Positions 44,612 through 57,500 of a DNA stretch of 64,000 nucleotides are shown piece after piece. The notes below the pieces were generated by a model, which had not been told where the DNA came from, did no database searches, and worked only from the letters and a program-made list of their open reading frames with translations. The position numbers were made by a program, and so were the translations under genes. The DNA lies in assembly GCA_964017065.1 (NCBI GenBank), contig OZ024784.1:2354598-2418597 (forward strand), in the 5' to 3' direction. Each line of letters starts with the position of its first letter. The first letter of the stretch is position 1. Source of the stretch: Haliclona indistincta. Lineage: Eukaryota; Porifera; Demospongiae; Haplosclerida; Chalinidae.

Positions 44612-46348
44612 ATGGCGACCTTCGTAGAGCTGTACAGCGAGAGAGGTCGTGTATTAGAAGCCGTTGTGACTGCAAACAGGTCAATTTGCTTCCTCTCTTG
44701 ACACTTCACATGCATGATCTCGTTTCCTTCACTACAACATAGAAATGCTGAAGAGTGGAGAGAACAAGGATACCAGGCAGCTGTAAATATCCAGAGCTGG
44801 TTCCGTGGTTGCAGAGTGAGAGCATACATCAGGTAGTAAGCGCACGTCTAACGTATGTCACTCCGACACATGCCTGCAGATACCTCAATGAATGTGCAAC
44901 TGTTATCCAGACAGTGTTTAGGGGACACCATGCACGAATACTCTATCGCAGGAAACTAATAGTAAACAAAATAGCTTAGTTGTATAATGCTTGCTGTGTT
45001 TTCTTCTCAAAGGATCACTTAGAAATGCTCAGACAGGCTTATTATGACAACATGGCAACTATAGTGAGTAAACTTGTTCCATATTGATTATGCAGAAATC
45101 GAGATATTGTGCATACATTGCATCATGCAGATCCAAAAAATATGGCGGGGATATTATGTGAGAAGATATGTGCACAACTATTATGCTCAGAAGGCCTATC
45201 TTGAAGCTCTCGAGAGGAAGAACGAGATAATTCGGTCAGTATAAACAATCCAAAGTAAGAATACATTTATTGTCTGTACCAATAGAGACCAGTTGGAGAA
45301 GTACAAGGAAGATATGGTCACCAGTCAACTTGCAAGAGATGATGCTCTTCACCAACTGAGAGAGATTGAGGAAGCCAGACGGTACCACTACATGCTGAGT
45401 ACAGAGATAGTAGGTTATGTCTGACTCAGGTTGACAATCTAATATCCTGCTTGTCATTTACTGTGCAGAAAGCTGGAGTGTTCAGACATCCCGAGAAAGG
45501 TCCCTTGCCGTTTGAGCAAAAAATGAAAGGCATCAAATTTGCACAAGAAATGAGAAGACATAGACGATGTCGCTCAGAGCGTTTAGAAACAGCAACAGGA
45601 AGTAATGACTTGTGACTGTTACTATAGTCAACACTTTCATCTCTCTCTAGCAGTGGAGGAGACTCCACATATTGACCTGTCAGCAAGCACAGGTGACTGC
45701 AGACTCCGCCGTACAACACTACCACCACTTACACAGAAAAAAGTGCAGGTAGTTCAATAGACTAGTGTAGTTACACTGCTTGACTATTGCGGCATATCAG
45801 GGTCCCTTTCCATCACCTGAGAAAGTTTGGAAACAGAGGCTAAGACCACTAAACCCTTCCCTGAGAGTAACCACTTCATTCAACAGTGTTGAAACTGCAA
45901 GGTATCTCTCACTTTCAAGGTTATGCTATTGCAATAATTATTCTTTCAGAGCTGAGCTCAAAGCTAAGGAGCAAGCTAAGATAGTAGTTGATAAACAGTT
46001 AGCTAAGACAGTAAACAATGTGATGTGTATTAATATGGTAATCCTGTAGATTCCTGCCATTTTCTAAGGGTTCTTCATGCAGTCCACTGATACCAACACA
46101 GTTGCCATATCACAAGTATGCACATTGACAGCAGTGATCACTCACCAACTCTTCTGTTCTACAGGTCACCTTATGGCACTAAACATTTTCGCGAGGAATT
46201 CAAGTCTTGTCAAATTTCACAGCAGGTACTATCATACAGTAACTAATACCAAATCACCATTATAATCCCAATCATTATAATCTCCACACTATAGTACTTC
46301 AGGACTGTAGTACCATCTATTCCAATATTCGATAACCTGAATTCTTAG
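44612..46348 (+). CDS. SPATA17: SPATA17 homologue, IQ-motif protein
   Basis: About 11 exons from ATG 44612 (exon 1 44612-44679, exon 2 44743-44832, exon 3 from 44880) to TAG 46346-46348. Three IQ calmodulin-binding motifs occur in tandem exons: 'AAVNIQSWFRGCRVRAYIR', 'ATVIQTVFRGHHARILYRRK' and 'IQKIWRGYYVRRYVHNYY'. Next come a coiled coil ('LARDDALHQLREIEEARRYH') and 'YMLSTEI', then the family blocks 'GPFPSPEKVWKQRLRPLNPS' and 'SPYGTKHFREEFKS', ending in 'YFRTVVPSIPIF'. The first IQ motif is almost identical to human SPATA17. Members are expressed in ciliated and sperm cells and bind calmodulin. The stop is 227 bp from the convergent bHLH-PAS gene. The last exon (46295-46348) is inferred from homology. 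Confidence 0.9.
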
Positions 46349-46575
46349 TACTATTATGATTATCTTTTTTCTTTGCAAACAATTTTTTATTTGAAACGAA
46401 AATGTTTTTGTAATGGGATCATTACACTAAACAAAAATTAATGACAATAAACAGCTATACCTGTTTTGAAACACAAACATGCATGGTAAAGTGAGTGACA
46501 TAATTATTATTAAAATGCATTGTAGCACTGAATCTTGTGTAGAGGAGTTATGGTACAACATGAGTGACAATTACT

Positions 46576-49032
46576 TCAGTGAGTACAAGGGTTGCGATAT
46601 AAACCACCACTAGAGGGGACAGTTTCACGAAGAGATTGCTCCAAATCGAGTATCTGCAGGTCTTTGTCATTAAGAATAGGAAGGGTTGCCGGGAAAACTT
46701 CTGATGTTATAGTCACAGGAGGGTTGATCTGTGGCGTGGTGTTTGGGAAGCATTGAGGAGACACTGAATACGGTTCTGGTCGATATGTGGTTGTCAGTGG
46801 TTCCTGCTTGATGTGTGTGCTGCTGGTTAGGTGCATGCTGGTATATCGGCAGTGAGGGTTGTAGCTGCTGGTTTGCTGCACAGGACTGCTGCGCTGATAG
46901 CTTTGGTCATACGATGGACTCATGCTACTCATAGTTGAAACTGGAGACATGCGTGAATACTCCTCTTTGATATACATCTGAGCATGCGTGGTTGGCGGTT
47001 GGTTGGATGGGAGAAAGGTGTCGCTATAGGGGCTAAATGGGTCCATTGGGTAGGGTGACGAAGTAGAAGATGAGAATCTTTGACCAGTACCACTACAATA
47101 ACCATCATCAAACTGACCACAGCTGCTCTCACTGTATCTTTGAGTCGGAGCATCAAAAGAGTCATTTCTGCATACTGACTCAGTGGTAGAGTCAGGTGTG
47201 ACTTCGCTTGGACTGGACATCATAGAGCAAGCGCTTAGACCAGAGTCAGGAGACGTCGATGATGACCTAGCAATGTCCAACACTGTTGAAGTCGGTTCCT
47301 CAGGTGTGGTAGGAGATGGCATTCCTCCTCCCATAAGAGCACCCATCATACTCATCATTCCTCCCATTCCTTCCATGCTGCCCATGTTCTTTGCCATCAT
47401 TGACATAAACTCAGCGAATGGATTAGGTTGATTGTTGTCGCTGCGAGGAATAGGAAAAGGGTCGTGTGATCGCTCTGTGTCATTAGGTGTATTGGCGGGT
47501 TGAATGGCTTGTCGGGTTTGATGGTATTTTTCTCCTTCTTCTTTGCTATTGAAAAAGAAACCACAATAATCATAAACAAATAGCACATACAATCAAGAAA
47601 CATACTTTATAACAAAATTCATGCAGACAATGTATGAAGGACGTCCAGTCCGACTATCAAACATCATAGTGGCTCGTGACTGCATCCAAATGTACTCTCC
47701 GTACTTGTTCTGAAGTCTATAGTAAGCACTCAATCCCTCACCGCGAGTCATCACTGGGATAAAGGAAACCAAAAATGATGGTAATCCGAATAAGGTAAGT
47801 TATAAAGACTTACAGTCTTTAGCACAGCCAAGTGTTGCATAAACATCGTCATGATGGTGGAACTCAAATGGCACATGACCAACTAGGTCATTTTTATCAT
47901 AGCCAATCAAATGGCTGAGTCTGGAAGAAAGACACAATGTAATAATAATTATAAACACATAACATTACTACTGACTCACCTGCCATCAAAGAAGCAACAT
48001 TTGAAGTCCAGCGTATAGTGAGTTACATACATGTTACCATCCATTCTTATCTCAAGGATTGAGGGAGGGCTGACTGGTCTAACAACCGCAATGAAATATG
48101 GCTCGTTTTCCTTCACTTTGAAATGACCCGAAACAAACACCAACTATTAGAGATGATCATGATGCAATTTCACAATGAGGATTATGTGAGCTACCTTGTA
48201 TCCTGGTGACTTGGCAGCTGTGTTAGATACTTTGAATCGTGAGCACTTGATGCGGCAAAAGAATGAGCATTTGACGGATCCTATCATAGAGAACATGAAT
48301 TAGCTATAAACAGCAAACAAAATGAAACAAACCTCTTCCAGTCACTACTTTTACTTCAGCTTCCTGCAGAGCTATGCGAACATTATTTTGGTCATCCTCA
48401 TGGATTAGATCGTACAGTGAGAATCCAATGTGTTCGGACTATTGTACCACGAAATCAATAAAAATGTATTGATTGTATCTTTGCAAACCTGAAATAGTCC
48501 GAGATGCTTGTGGATACTCTCAGAGAGAAAAACAATCGAACCATCACCAAGAGTGACCAAAAGAAAGCCATCCAGTGACTATAAAAATAAGTCAATGATG
48601 GCAGTCAGTGAAAAAATTGCTTGTAAACTAACCTCAACCATGAGGTCTTGCAGCATCCCAGGGAGGGAACTTGAGTTGGATTCTGTAATAAAAAGATGCA
48701 AGCATAACATAGCACAACATGTATGATGTTAGACTGCAAGTACCTTTTAGTTCCAGTGACCTTTCCTTTTCCTGCTGTGGATCAGTTCTCTTTCCAATCA
48801 GTCCTTTTGTACGAAAAAAGCACATGGCAAGGCGAAGTCGAGAGTTGTAGTCGATTTGGGAGACAACGTCTTTTGAAAAGGGGAGTTCCTCGGCTAGATC
48901 TCGCATTAGAGACTTGTATGTTGTTCGTCGCTTCTGTGCTAGCTCTCTGGAGCGCTCCTTGCGATTGAGCACGGAGTATGGCGCTGTTGAGTCACCGTGG
49001 CGGTGAGACTCGTATTCTTCACAGTCTTCCAT
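46576..49032 (-). CDS. HIF/SIM-type bHLH-PAS transcription factor
   Basis: Exon 1 (48744-49032) starts 'MEDCEEYESHRHGDS' and carries the basic helix-loop-helix: basic region 'RKERSRELAQKRR', helices 'YKSLMRDLAEELPF' and 'SRLRLAMCFFRTKGLIG'. Following exons give PAS-A ('LVTLGDGSIVFLSESIHKHL', 'SLYDLIHEDDQNNVRIAL') and PAS-B ('YTLDFKCCFFDGRLSHLIGY', 'HVPFEFHHHDDVYATLG', 'YRLQNKYGEYIWMQSRATMM', 'SYIVCMNFVIK'). The PAS-B/PAC run is closest to HIF-alpha, SIM and Trachealess proteins. The last exon (46576-47547) is a low-complexity activation region: a Met/Gly-rich tract at 47325-47406, Ser/Thr/Pro and Gln stretches, and two 'IKQEP/IKEEY' SUMO-type sites. No LxxLAP oxygen-degron motif is visible. 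Such factors pair with ARNT and bind E-box-like sites; the partner is not in this window. Confidence 0.87.
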
Positions 49033-51557
49033 ACTTCACACAAGTACCTATGAAAAGAAATGTTTTATTAGCAAGAAAACTTTGCAGCAAGCAGTCAATA
49101 TCAGTTCAAGATACAGAGATAATAACTATGGTCGACAAAGGCGTGGTATCTGCAGGGTAGACCTATCTGTATAAAATTACGCCTTGCATACTTGCACGTG
49201 TAAAAACTACAGTCTACAAGCATTTTCTGTTTGAAAAATAGCATCTGATCATGCAATAGAAATACAGGTCTTTACATCTAAAAGTAGTAATGTAACTTAA
49301 TCACAAAATAACATTCAGTGTAGTAAAATACCTTTTCTCCAATTCTAATTCCCGAAAAGACTGCCTTCGATGTATCCACGCACGTACGTTGAAGAAACAA
49401 GCTCACTACAGCTAAAACTGCAGTCACCAAGCAAACTGCTGCGTTGCGATAGAATTCTGCCAACTATTTACATTATTGGTCATTATAATGGCTTCTTTAT
49501 GGGAGGTTGTGACGTCACGAGTCAGGCCTTGCAAACCGCATTTGACTGCTTACCCAAACTGTGTATTCATAGTTTCCCTATGAATTGTAGTGTACAATAA
49601 CCGCAAGAGCTGTGTAAGGCCTTCCTTGCATGGCCTTTGATGATGAAGGCTCCTACTATCTTTCCCATCACATGCAACCAGTTAATAGTTTGCAGTACAC
49701 TGAAAATCTTGTGTTGAGTTCTAATGCTTTTTTTAGCTGATTGCTTGATGTGGTACTGTACTCGTAAATGAATATTGGGCTTAACATGCTACTATAGCAA
49801 TGAATTCAATAGCAGGTGTTTTGAATCGGTGTTAGTGTTATGTGTTTATGTCTTTACCTCTCATTAATAAAACCTGCTATGGGATTGCCTGAAAATTGCT
49901 ATAATAGTACCAATTATCACATCCCATTTAGTATGCTCTTATTAATTATCACAGCAACTAGTAATCACACACTGCCCACACACAGGCAACCTTACTCTTT
50001 CACCTACATGCACAAGCATGCTATCTAGCAAGTTATGGCTTAGGCATACACTGCCAGTACAAATAAAACAGGTTTTTGTTTATTTTCTCATGTGAACTAT
50101 GTGGTAGCTAAGAAGAGTTTGTCATTTCGAAGCATTATTTAAGTCAATGATGATTGTTATAAGACAATTTGCAATGTCTTATTAATGAATTGATGGTTTC
50201 CTCAATCTATGAAGAGTGACAGCAATTCGAGTTATGTGTTCAAAAGGCTGCATGGTCACAGTCTATGTATTCCGCCATATAGTGTACAGCATTTTCCTTC
50301 CCTCAACATAAAGTGAACACATCTCGACACAATAAGTGTTTGGCAACTTGGTAAATCGATACACCGCCCAAATTGAGTAACATAGCACCAATAGGAAATA
50401 GCTGGTCGTTAACTACTAATGTACAGTCATAATTCCATTGTGTGCTGCTTTATGCATCTTCAAAAGTCATGGCATGCATCTAAAAATTTAAGTTTATCAC
50501 ATGCTTGCTATTATGACATAACTCCCACAAAAGGTTTGATCTGTTTTGTCAAGTCTTCCCTAATCTGCATCAGTGGATACAGGTTATCTAAGCTAGCAAC
50601 GACTTAGCCAGGTATGAATAATATAATTGTAGATCCTGCAAGATAAATTGCATAACTTGTAATCACATTAGATGAAGATCACAGCTGCACCAAGAACTGA
50701 GCTATAATAGCCCAGTGTTAATTATGCAATTAATATCAAATTTGATAGAAGATTGCTTTAGTGCGACCATCATATGAGTCAGTTATTTACTTTGAGCTGT
50801 GATCAATGTCTGATGAGTTAGTGTGTAGTCTCAGATGATCAACAGCTATAGTGAGGACTGACTGGTGACGTAACCTGCCTTATGAACCATGGCAAACAGT
50901 ATCAAATTTCAAATACACCTGGTGTTGCAAGCTGTTTCATTAAATAAAAAGCCTTACAAATTCTGTAGTAAGTTGGATTAATTGGAAATTATCAACTGAT
51001 TGTAATACCTAACTGCTGCAATCATCTGGCATTTTTTGCTGCTCCACTAGCTATTCACATTTTGGTTGGTCTATAATATAAGCATGATTGCGTGCAGTGA
51101 GCAAACTTAAAAGTCAAAACTGCTCGTTAACATAATACAATAATTATTCATTATTTTTTGAGAGATTTCCAGACTGCATATCTCAAGCATTGTAATGAAT
51201 ACGCGCGTATTCGAGCAGTGATTCACAATTATCCGTAACCATGCAAGTAATATTGAAGGCCGGTTCAAGATAGAGATTGATAGCTAGTCTGTCTAGCTAA
51301 CTTGCTTGCTGCTTATAAATCTGTCCCGTGAACCAGATCGAATTGTGTTAGACTGGTTCTATCATCGTCAACTAGCCAAGATCTACACGAGTCTGGCAGC
51401 AGAGGTGAGGCATCGAAACACTATCTTTGCAGGGGTGCAGCTGTTGGGGGTGGTGCTCGTGGGTGGCTCGTAGATAGTTTCGGTTTTAATTTCTGATTGA
51501 TCAAACATTTTACTCTAGCATAGCTGACTGCTATTTGTATTCTCAGAGGGCGTGGCT
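49033..51557. other. Intergenic 2.5 kb between divergent genes
   Basis: AT-rich, with promoters of the bHLH-PAS gene (minus) and the multi-C2 gene (plus) at its ends. A 5' UTR intron of the bHLH-PAS gene is likely just upstream of its ATG ('acaagtacctatg' at about 49039). No open reading frame with protein character, no RNA gene seen. Confidence 0.5.
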
Positions 51558-54500
51558 ATGTCTCAGTCACGTGACACTCCAGCTAGGAAGAGTTTTAGCC
51601 TGAGTGTCCGGTTGGGGAGACAGCACTCTTCTAATGCACTACAGCAGAGGTAGCAAAGACTATCTCTTATTAGTCTAACCCTGTGCTCTCATTCACTTGC
51701 AGCAGCAGTCGTCATGGTAACACAGCATCACAGCAGCAGGTGAGACGCCGGCATGTACACACACATATGGTACCATCTTCCACTGGGGAACATGTATTAA
51801 GTCCAACTTCTTGGAGATGAGAGAGTTGATATATTTTTAGAGATCAGAGATTGCATGTTATTTTACGTACAGTTTTGAGTATACCGGTATAGAGAGATCA
51901 CGATCAGTGATTATTCAACATCACTCTCCAGGGAGTTGTGATTGTTGATCAGCTTGTTAGCTACAGTTACTGCCAACTGTCATCAAACACTTATTTTAGT
52001 GCGTTAACATCAGTACTGGTTTGGAGTTGTATTTTAACCTGTCATTGACATGTGTTGTATGTGTTGATGGATATGATGATGGCAGGATTATCATGTTAAC
52101 AATAATAATTAGACCTAAACCCTACAAAATGGTCTGTACTTTGAACTATCTTACCACATCCCCTCTCATCTCTCTCTTTTGAAGACTGCAAAGAACTTTG
52201 TCCATAAGAAGCCATATCGAACACATCAGGGAGTGCTGTTGCAGAAATTTGTGCTTTGGTCTCTGACAGTAGTTGGTCTAGTGCTGTCCTGGGCTGTGGG
52301 GTACTTCAGATGGCACTGGTTGACAGTAGTGTGTTTAGTGGTGGTCATGATTGTGCTCTGGAGTGATATCAACGGGAGGATTGTGGCGGCGACTGAACGC
52401 GATATCAAAATCAGACTGAGGAGAAAAAAAGCAGTTCAATTATCAGAGACAGCAGAATGGGTAAACCTTGCTCTCAACAGATGGTGAGTGTTGTTTGGTG
52501 TCTCTTTCTGCCTCACCTTATCAACCTTCACCCTTTGAAACATTATAACACTAATTTATTCATTATGCTACTACTTATCTAGTTAGCTACATTTGAATTT
52601 TTGTAATACCACATGTTTTGTTCTATCTTAGGTGGATGTCTTGCAGCGATAGTGTGGTGGAGTTTTTGAAGGACTACATTGAGCCTCTCCTTCAAGAAAT
52701 CGTCCCTGTTGGAATAGGTACTCAGATGTGTTGAAATTATAATATAATGATCTTGTTGATGTATTGTGTTACAGAAAGTGTAGAAATTCTTGAACTAGAT
52801 CTAGCAAATCAAACACCATTTGTCAAGACCATGAAAGTGTCTGATGGTCCGTCATCACCTAATTCATCTGGCAACTCCTCTCGTACGGCACTTGTGGCTA
52901 ACCTGGATGTTGGAATCATGGCTCCTGATTCTAGGATAGTGCTAAAAGCGCGTCTCGGAGGGAAATGGTCAGGAGTCATTGTTGCTTTGTTTTTGTGTAA
53001 TATTTAGTAAACTTGTTTACGCTAGTGTATCTTGCATCAGTAATTGCATCTAATGTGATCTAACTACTTGCATGCAAAGGTTCAGTGATGGGCTTGTTGT
53101 ACCTATCCTTACATGTACATTGTTTTTGGGTCTGGTTGCAGGCTGTGTCTCCTGACCAATTTGTGATATGTGACCAATTGTCTCATGATTTAGCATAAAT
53201 TAATTACAGTACATCCTGTCCTGTTATGTGTTATACACTGGCACACAACAGAGCCATGCCTGAGCCAAGCTGGTGCCGTGCTGGCCGCGTCACTGCATGG
53301 CTGTGGTTACTCTGTGCTCTGCATCAAGACGACAAATACTTCCTGTTTACATTGCGACAGCAGTTAGCTCAAGCGCCTCTTTTCTGTTCTCTTTCATCTA
53401 CTAGCTCTTTCAGAGCTCCAGAACAGTAGATGGGCATTCACATCAGTTCACATTCACCAAGCGTTCTTCTGGCTCATTACTGTACGATCGCAGTAGCACC
53501 ATACTGGTATAAACTCAACTCACCGGAACGTGAGCATGGCACTGCATTGTTTACACTGTGTGGAAAAAAGTGCTGACACTCTTGAAAAACGGTCAAGCAG
53601 GCACGGCTCTAGTTAACTAGAGCCATTTTCTAACTTGATATTTAGTATTAGTGACCTGAGTGTACATGCCTTCAGTAAATACTTTATCAGTATTTCCGCT
53701 CTGATTAAACTTCACAGCTGTGTACAAGTGTGTTAGTTAGTAATTTGTATGTTTATTATTTTTATTTGTTGCAATCATAATGCCGTGCTTACCTTGTTTT
53801 CAGGTTAGGTTATGATACTCTGGTATATGTTGAAGGACTGCACTTGTCTGGGACCTTACAATCAGTTATTCAGATTGACTACGAAGCTCCATTTCCTCAC
53901 GTTGCATCAATGTCATCTACATTTGTTAGAAAGTGAATTAATCATAATAAACATTTCAAAATGATGTTGTGTGGTGTTTAGACCTGACATATGGTACTCG
54001 GTGAAGGTGCTCAAAGGGTTAAAAGTGACAGAGATTCCACTGGTGAAGAGCTGTATTCATTCGTTTGTGATGAGCATCTTCTGCTCACGTAAGTCACATG
54101 AATATCATGTGTTCATCATGTGACGTTGCACACAGTGCTGGTTGATCCTGGAAGACTGGACATTAATTTTCTCTCTGGCGTGCCTAAGAATATTGCTGAC
54201 ACGGACAGCTCAAGTGAGATCCCTGCACACACGACTCACTTCCAAATGTGCATTATTCACATTAGCGGTTAACTCATGCCTATACAAGGCTATTCATATC
54301 TGATTATATTTGTACAGAGAGAGCCCATGGAGTACTAACAGTCACCATTCGAGGAAACCCTCCGGACACCAAATCAGAGTATGAAGGTAATGATGAATCA
54401 TAATTGGCAAATTATCACAAAGCCATTGAACATCATATGTTTGTCTCCAGGTGATTCCCGGCGGTGGTGCTCTATTAGGCTCGGCTCACAAAAGCACCAG

Positions 54501-57500
54501 CTGAGAATACCAACAGGACGGGAAAAATGGCGCGCTACCTACTCCTTCCTGGTTTACAATCTCAAGACAGATACAGTGAGTGTTGACTCATTACGCACAC
54601 ACTCTTGATAGTTTCTTAGATACTGATCAAGATCAAGCATCGTCGAGTCATGTACACGAATACACTAGCAACTCACACTGTTGAGCTGAGCTCACTGAAC
54701 TTACCTGGAGCCAGTGCTGCTGAAGATGAAGGCAAGATCACACGGTAAGTTGATTATTGGTAAACAACATGCTAATGAGAAGCCTGGAGTGACTATGCTT
54801 TGAACTGTTTAGCAATAATGTGTGTTTACTTGTTGTTGGCTCTCCACCTAGATCACTGTATATGCATAATACTGAGGCTAGCATTGGGCTGGATATGGAG
54901 TATACAATCCTACCGCCATTTTCAGTCAACAGTCCCACTATCATGCACCCTATCCACCAAGGTAAGGTACCCACTGTTTGTGACAGAATGGTTGAGATCT
55001 GTTTGTAACTTTGTATTTTAGTTTCTGGAGTGCTGTACATTCATATTCATTCAGCCAGTGGGTTGTTTGGCTCAGATAGTGATGGTCTGAGTGATCCATA
55101 CTGTGTAGTGGAAGCCAACAAGAGGAAGGTATGCATGATTTGTTTATTGATATGCATTGGGACTGTTGACTCGATCAAAATGTTCTATAGGTGCTGACTA
55201 CACACTATGTGTTGGACACACTCGAGCCAAAGTGGGAGAGAGGAGTGGAGCTGTTTGTAGCTGACTTTAGTCTTGTCTCATTGAACTTTATCGTGTATGA
55301 CTGGGACGGCCCGTTTGTAGGAGACGACTTCTTGGGAGCTGCTAAACTAACCCTAGAAAAGGTCACTTCCTCTTCTGTCTTCCTGTTACCAGTGATACTA
55401 CAGTTCTTATTTTTCTCTCTAGGGCAAACCTCAAGTTCTTCAGCAGCAACTGGACCTGGAGATTGATGGCAACACTGTCCGTAACGGTCATCCACTAGGC
55501 TCTATTACAGTATCAACAGTATTTCGACCTGTTGACTCAGTGTCTAGAGCAGGTAGGTATGACCATGCAGTGTGAGTCACACATTTCACTCAACATACAT
55601 TACAGTATACTTTGAATGGTTGTGTAAATTATTCTCTTACTGTACATAGAACTGTGTGAGTAAAATTTGTATGTAATGATGTTGCGATATATTCTACGCA
55701 GAGCTGCCAGATGTAGTGACATTGCCCAACATCAGTGAACACATTACATTGACCGGTCACTCTGCTAAGAAAGCCGCAGTACGTCACACACACACACACA
55801 CACACACACACTTCACAGCATGCTATAATCATACCGAGTTCACATGCACTTACTATGTTGTTTTTGCTGATTTTGCTCATGTTTTTTTTGTAGCGTAAAA
55901 AGGTTGCTAAGACATTACCAGCTCAACTATTCACAGATGGTCTGTGGGTCACTTAGCATTTTATAACTTATTAAAACTTCCTGTATTTGTTAGATAATGG
56001 TTTGCTTGAGTTGTCTGTCAAGGAAGGACGCGATCTTCTTGCAATGGACATGAATGGTTGGTCAATTAAAATCAATTTTGAAATCTTCACTTTTTTTTGC
56101 AGGTTTCAGTGATCCTTACATTGTTGTCAAATACGGTAACCAGGAAATGTATCGAACACATCATGTCAACAAGACACTTAACCCTCAGTGGAACTGTCAG
56201 GTCACACTCTCGGCCCCGCCTCCTGATGTTCCCATGGTGATAGTAAGTCACTGAGTAGTAATGTGTGCATGGCACTTGAATGTCTGTCTGCCTTTAGGAA
56301 TGCTGGGACAAGGACCAATTCACTTCTGATGACTTCTTGGGATCGTTTGCTGTATCTGTTGATAGCCTTTCAGCATTTGAGGTCAGTTAGTACTGTGTAG
56401 CAGAAAGCTAACTTTGGTGGAAAAACGTGAAGATTTAAATATCCAATTTGGGCCTAAATTTGTACCATGGTAGAATGTGTTGATGAAGCATGAACTAAAT
56501 CAAATCAATTTTCTGCGCTTGGCGAATTTACCTGCTATGCGATAGTTCCTTGTTTGGTTTTGCTATCAGATATGGTTACGCTGTGCAGTGTGGAATGCCT
56601 TGTTACGTAACAGTTTGTTTTTGCATGATGTTACAGGGCGGGCCGCAATGGTGTCGACTACAGAATGTGAAGAAAGGAGAAATATTGATAGAGATTAAGA
56701 AAACAGAGCCATATCAGGTACCCAGGCTAGGTAGTGTTTACTAGAATATTTCTATCATGTGATAATGATATAGGATAGCTTGTCATCAGGCGATATATCA
56801 CATCTTGATGAGGCATCTCGACCTTTAGTACAAGGTAAGCCTTACTGTGTTGTGTCTGAAGATAAGATTCGGCATAAAAGGACAAAAATAATTATTAAAT
56901 TTATTAAATTGTACCAGGAGCATATAAGGAGAAGGAGTGTTCAACTGTGGATAACGAAATCTAAAGTCAGTGAAGACGGCAATCATGGCTCTGGCTGAAC
57001 GCTCGCTCGTTTTAGCTGGAGAGAAGCAGGACGAAGCATGGATGAATGTATAGGCAGGAAATAGCGAGCCACAACACGCCCAAGTAGCAACAGCGGACTT
57101 TAGACCGATAATTATTACTATAGTGAATACGGCAGTTGAATGCTCCTTCCTGTTGTATGCTCCTGCCCACACACATTAATTTTTAACTGACTATCACACA
57201 ACACTGTAGACCAGCGATACAGATGATAAGATGTTAGTGCCAATGTGAAAATTATTATTGGTTTCAAACAAGTAATTTTAAACTACTTACTGGCTGTACT
57301 TCACACATTATTGCTGTAGAACAGGAGCTTACTATTCTAAGGAGCTACAATCATAGAACAATGAAAGATATATGAGCTGCTATTGCGCACAAAATTTATA
57401 CAGCCCTAGTACAGCATATGTTCATGCCTGGCCTTACGGCTTCTACTAAAACTTCCTAATAAGGAAGTTTTTAACGTGCTGAGTGATTTTGTGTTATTAC

